Below are positions 6,085-8,112 of a stretch of DNA of 8,112 nucleotides, in pieces (position 1 is the first letter of the stretch; each line of letters starts with the position of its first letter). Made by a program: the position numbers and the translations under genes. The stretch is from positions 1 through 8,112 of the forward strand of contig JASHWO010000228.1 of NCBI GenBank assembly GCA_030044045.1, written 5' to 3'. Source of the stretch: Acidimicrobiales bacterium (GTDB lineage Bacteria > Actinomycetota > Acidimicrobiia > Acidimicrobiales > RAAP-2). The notes beneath the pieces were generated by a model. That model did not search any database and was not told the DNA's origin. It was given only the letters and a program-made list of their open reading frames with translations.

Positions 6085-6162
6085 TTGTGGAGGCGAGTCG
6101 CGTCAACTCAACCAAACGCTGCAGGTCACAAGATTGCAGGTCAGACTATGAAAAGTTTCTGA
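6085..6162 (+). CDS. Possible 25-residue leader peptide (upstream ORF)
   Basis: TTG at 6085 is preceded by AGGAG (6075-6079) with 5-nt spacing and opens a 25-codon frame ending in TGA at 6160-6162, 12 nt before the GTG of the large secreted-protein gene. The stop shares its final A with that gene's SD (6162-6169), an arrangement that would couple the two translations. The peptide (start WRRVASTQPN, end GQTMKSF) has no signal sequence and no recognised motif. The frame can be extended upstream to ATG 5998 (55 residues) without a good ribosome site. A TAGCAT box at 6080-6085 overlaps this start and could instead be a -10 element, so the peptide is uncertain. Confidence 0.25.
   Translation: MWRRVASTQPNAAGHKIAGQTMKSF
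6120..6143 (+). repeat. Direct repeat TGCAGGTCA, two copies 15 bp apart
   Basis: TGCAGGTCA occurs at 6120-6128 and again at 6135-6143, separated by CAAGAT. The 15-bp period and the position 32-55 bp before the secreted-protein start would suit a regulator binding tandem sites, but no regulator gene is in view. The bases also lie inside the possible leader ORF. Confidence 0.5.
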
Positions 6163-6169
6163 GGAGGTG
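6162..6169 (+). promoter_or_regulatory. Strong Shine-Dalgarno sequence deciding the GTG start
   Basis: AGGAGGTG is an 8-nt perfect complement to the usual 16S rRNA 3' end, with 5 nt to the GTG at 6175. It is the only classical SD in front of an identified gene here and fixes the start of the large secreted protein. An in-frame TGA at 6160-6162 rules out any upstream start. Confidence 0.85.
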
Positions 6170-6174
6170 TTCGG

Positions 6175-8112
6175 GTGAGCAAATTTGCAATCCGTCGACC
6201 CTGGAAAGCGCTTGCATTGACGGTTGCTATGGTTGTTATTGCTGGAGGGATGATCGGTGCGGCGTCAACTGATGCCGCACCATCCACTGGAGCGTTAACT
6301 CCCAGCCTCCACCATCTTACGACGTCCACGCCCTGCACGCCGGAGATCGCATCAGTTGGGACGATCGCCGCTCAGCAAGTCCAAACAGTCCAGATAACTG
6401 GGTCATGTTTCGGCACAGGTAACACTTCGACAGATTCAGACACCGACTATTTTGCCATCACGGACACCACGTATCCATCGGAGGAAGCGCCTCCGGGGGT
6501 CTCGTGGTGGCAGGCCTGCTCATCGACTGCTTCCCCCTATGGCTCCAATACAGTTTCTTGCAGTATTTCATCCTGGAGTGACTCATCGATTACGTTCAGC
6601 GGATTCACGGGCGAATATGGGGTAGACAACTGGGTCATCAATCCCGGAGACTCCCTCATTATTAGTGTATGGAATGCCCAGAGCGATGCGGGACCGGCAA
6701 CGTGCGCCGTCACGGCTGGTGCCTCCGGTCCCACCTATTGCAGTGTGCCATGCGCATCTACGAATTCCAACGCTATCACACTAAGTTTCAACCCGAATCC
6801 TATTGCGGACCCCGGGACTCTTGGTCCGGGGGCCACGGTCAACATCACCCTTACCGCTACCGTGTTTGGCCAGCTAGCAGTAGACACGTGCGTCTACTTG
6901 GCTGGACCGTTGAATTCAGCAGGAGTGAGCGGAGACGGGACGGCCGAGGTAAACGATGTACCCCTTGAGGCAACCTTGAATGGGGGATACTTTCTAACCA
7001 ATTCCTCCGGACAGATTTCGATCGTCTATACGACTCCCGAGTCACTACCCTCTGTGGGCGAAGCATCGATTTGGGCCTCAACGACGCCGGACGCCTCAGA
7101 CTCGAAGCTCTACGGGGATAGCTATGACTTCTCATCGAGTTGGAATCCCCAAGACCTCGCGAACTTCCAGGCGATGCTGCCAGCAGGCGACCAGGTCGAG
7201 GGAGAACAGGCAGAGACGTACCAGTTCAGCGGTGCCGATTGCATGGATTATTGGATTACCGAGCCTGGGGATTGTTCGACCACGGGTTATGACGCGCAAG
7301 CCGGTGAGTATGCTTTCAATGAGATCGTGGGGCAGATTCCATGTGTAGGTATACCGCTGGACGTGGCCGGCATCGCCAATGATACGAATGAGTTGCTGAC
7401 CAGCAACCCACAGAACCCGGCCGAAGATACCGCGGTGTCATTGACCTATGCCGATGATGTTGTCACTGAGATCGATCTCGGCCCGGATGCCACCGAATGT
7501 GCGGCGATAGGTTCGACGGGTGCTGGGACCATCTACGTCATCGTTGGTTTGGCCGTGGGCACTGCGATCGTCCTTATCGAGAACTACTCAAGCTTGTCCT
7601 CGTACGCTCCGAACCCTTGTGATCTGCCGTGGAATGACGAGATCACGACGACGAACGAGTGCCTCTACGAGAATGGGAATCTCGTTCCGCCGGGGGTCAG
7701 TAGTTCTGATTCCGGCATCTCGAATTCGTGGTCGGGTACGGCATCGGCGAATGACGACGGTGTCGTCGTCACCGCCTCGGGTCTGGGTGGAATTTCAACG
7801 TCTCGATACAACATAAATCCGACTGGGACCACTGACTCCACCGCGACCGGCGGATACTTCGATGTGCGTATAACCGATTCGAATACCTTCGGCTCGGTCG
7901 AGATAAATGATTCCAATCTGTCGGGTGGCAAGACCTTGGATTGGTGGGATCCAGGCTCTGACGGAGGAGCTGGAGCATGGTCGGAGGTTGAAGGAGCGGG
8001 GTACGTGCCAGGGTCCGATCCGTCGATCCAGGCAGAGATCACGTCGACCAGTAGCCCGGATCTCAACCAACTCGGGGGAACTGTCTTCGTCGTGACCAAT
8101 CCCTCGTCGACG
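6175..8112 (+). CDS. Large secreted Cys-containing, Ig-like-domain surface protein (3' end missing)
   Basis: At least 646 codons run from GTG 6175 to the window edge without a stop. Residues 1-35 are a signal peptide: basic SKFAIRRPWK, hydrophobic ALALTVAMVVIAGGMIGAA, and a likely cut near STDAA. Residues about 54-180 look like an IPT/TIG-type beta module (VQITGSCFG, SSWSDSSITFSGFTGEYG, NPGDSLIISVWN). Residues about 200-315 look like a bacterial Ig-like domain (TNSSGQISIVYTTP). Residues 449-468 form a Gly-rich hydrophobic stretch. From about 500 on the protein is Ser/Thr/Gly/Asp-rich and beta-like (TLDWWDPGSDGG, then QLGGTVFVVTNP). There are 14 Cys, all in the mature part between 54 and 496, which fits disulfides in an exported protein. 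Codons are much richer in A/T than in leuS. An adhesive or surface-layer role is inferred; I do not recognise the family. Confidence 0.85.
   Translation, partial: MSKFAIRRPWKALALTVAMVVIAGGMIGAASTDAAPSTGALTPSLHHLTTSTPCTPEIASVGTIAAQQVQTVQITGSCFGTGNTSTDSDTDYFAITDTTYPSEEAPPGVSWWQACSSTASPYGSNTVSCSISSWSDSSITFSGFTGEYGVDNWVINPGDSLIISVWNAQSDAGPATCAVTAGASGPTYCSVPCASTNSNAITLSFNPNPIADPGTLGPGATVNITLTATVFGQLAVDTCVYLAGPLNSAGVSGDGTAEVNDVPLEATLNGGYFLTNSSGQISIVYTTPESLPSVGEASIWASTTPDASDSKLYGDSYDFSSSWNPQDLANFQAMLPAGDQVEGEQAETYQFSGADCMDYWITEPGDCSTTGYDAQAGEYAFNEIVGQIPCVGIPLDVAGIANDTNELLTSNPQNPAEDTAVSLTYADDVVTEIDLGPDATECAAIGSTGAGTIYVIVGLAVGTAIVLIENYSSLSSYAPNPCDLPWNDEITTTNECLYENGNLVPPGVSSSDSGISNSWSGTASANDDGVVVTASGLGGISTSRYNINPTGTTDSTATGGYFDVRITDSNTFGSVEINDSNLSGGKTLDWWDPGSDGGAGAWSEVEGAGYVPGSDPSIQAEITSTSSPDLNQLGGTVFVVTNPSST

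Larger units (their letters stand above)
5513..6174. other. 662-bp intergenic region between divergent genes
   Basis: I find no convincing protein gene here on either strand. Open frames exist, but they cross the intrinsic terminator, have Arg/Pro/Gly-rich compositions typical of out-of-frame GC-rich DNA, and show no recognisable domain. Base composition becomes visibly more A+T-rich from about 5,620, with A/T runs at 5645-5675. The region holds several potential hairpins, one strong plus-strand terminator, a 9-bp direct repeat and a possible leader ORF, each listed separately. It must also carry the promoter of the large secreted-protein gene. I do not recognise a tRNA or a known riboswitch. 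Confidence 0.6.

Noticed and set aside
5590..6174. Search for tRNA, known riboswitches, CRISPR repeats, insertion-sequence ends or att sites at the composition change
   Set aside because: I saw no cloverleaf with a TTC-containing T arm, no match to riboswitch cores I know, no repeated spacer array, no terminal inverted repeats and no transposase or integrase fragment.
5745..6272. 175-codon plus-strand frame spanning the terminator and the secreted-protein start
   Set aside because: It would be transcribed through a strong terminator, overlaps the secreted protein out of frame by about 100 bp and is Arg-rich without motifs.

Overview
The window looks like chromosomal DNA of a high-G+C bacterium, most likely a member of the Actinomycetota. 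The reasons are: codons in the first two thirds are very G+C-rich; there is an F420-type luciferase-like oxidoreductase gene; an actinobacterial-style pair of a Cys-rich lipoprotein and a membrane-fusion protein with a peptidoglycan-binding domain is present; and several genes start a few bases after a TANNNT -10 box with no Shine-Dalgarno (SD) sequence, as leaderless actinobacterial genes do. The leucyl-tRNA synthetase carries an HQGHVRNYT signature rather than the HVGHP type I recall from mycobacteria, so a lineage outside the classical actinomycetes is plausible. I cannot name the class.

Layout. (1) Positions 1-1194, minus strand: a two-gene operon of a secreted lipoprotein with a duplicated C...IPDP...C module, then the start of an HlyD-like/peptidoglycan-binding membrane-fusion protein that runs off the left edge. 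This looks like the front of an exporter operon. (2) 1299-3881, plus strand: complete leuS, divergent from the lipoprotein across a 104-bp double promoter region. (3) 3915-4447, minus strand: a RelE-type toxin and Phd/YefM-type antitoxin overlapping by 4 bp, convergent with leuS and preceded by an 18-bp inverted repeat that may be its operator. (4) 4490-5512, minus strand: an LLM-class F420-dependent oxidoreductase. (5) 5513-6174: a 662-bp region without a convincing protein gene, holding several potential hairpins, a textbook intrinsic terminator (5942-5965), a 9-bp direct repeat and a possible short leader ORF. (6) 6175 to the right edge, plus strand: a long uninterrupted frame of at least 646 codons for a secreted, Cys-containing, beta-rich surface protein. 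It has a perfect 8-nt SD and base composition clearly lower in G+C than the rest. It has no stop inside the window, so stop-to-stop ORF calling misses it.

The housekeeping and redox genes (leuS, LLM, toxin-antitoxin) look ordinary. The least explained part is the right third: the composition change near 5,600, the structured non-coding stretch and the large exported protein, which looks like an accessory surface locus with its own expression signals.
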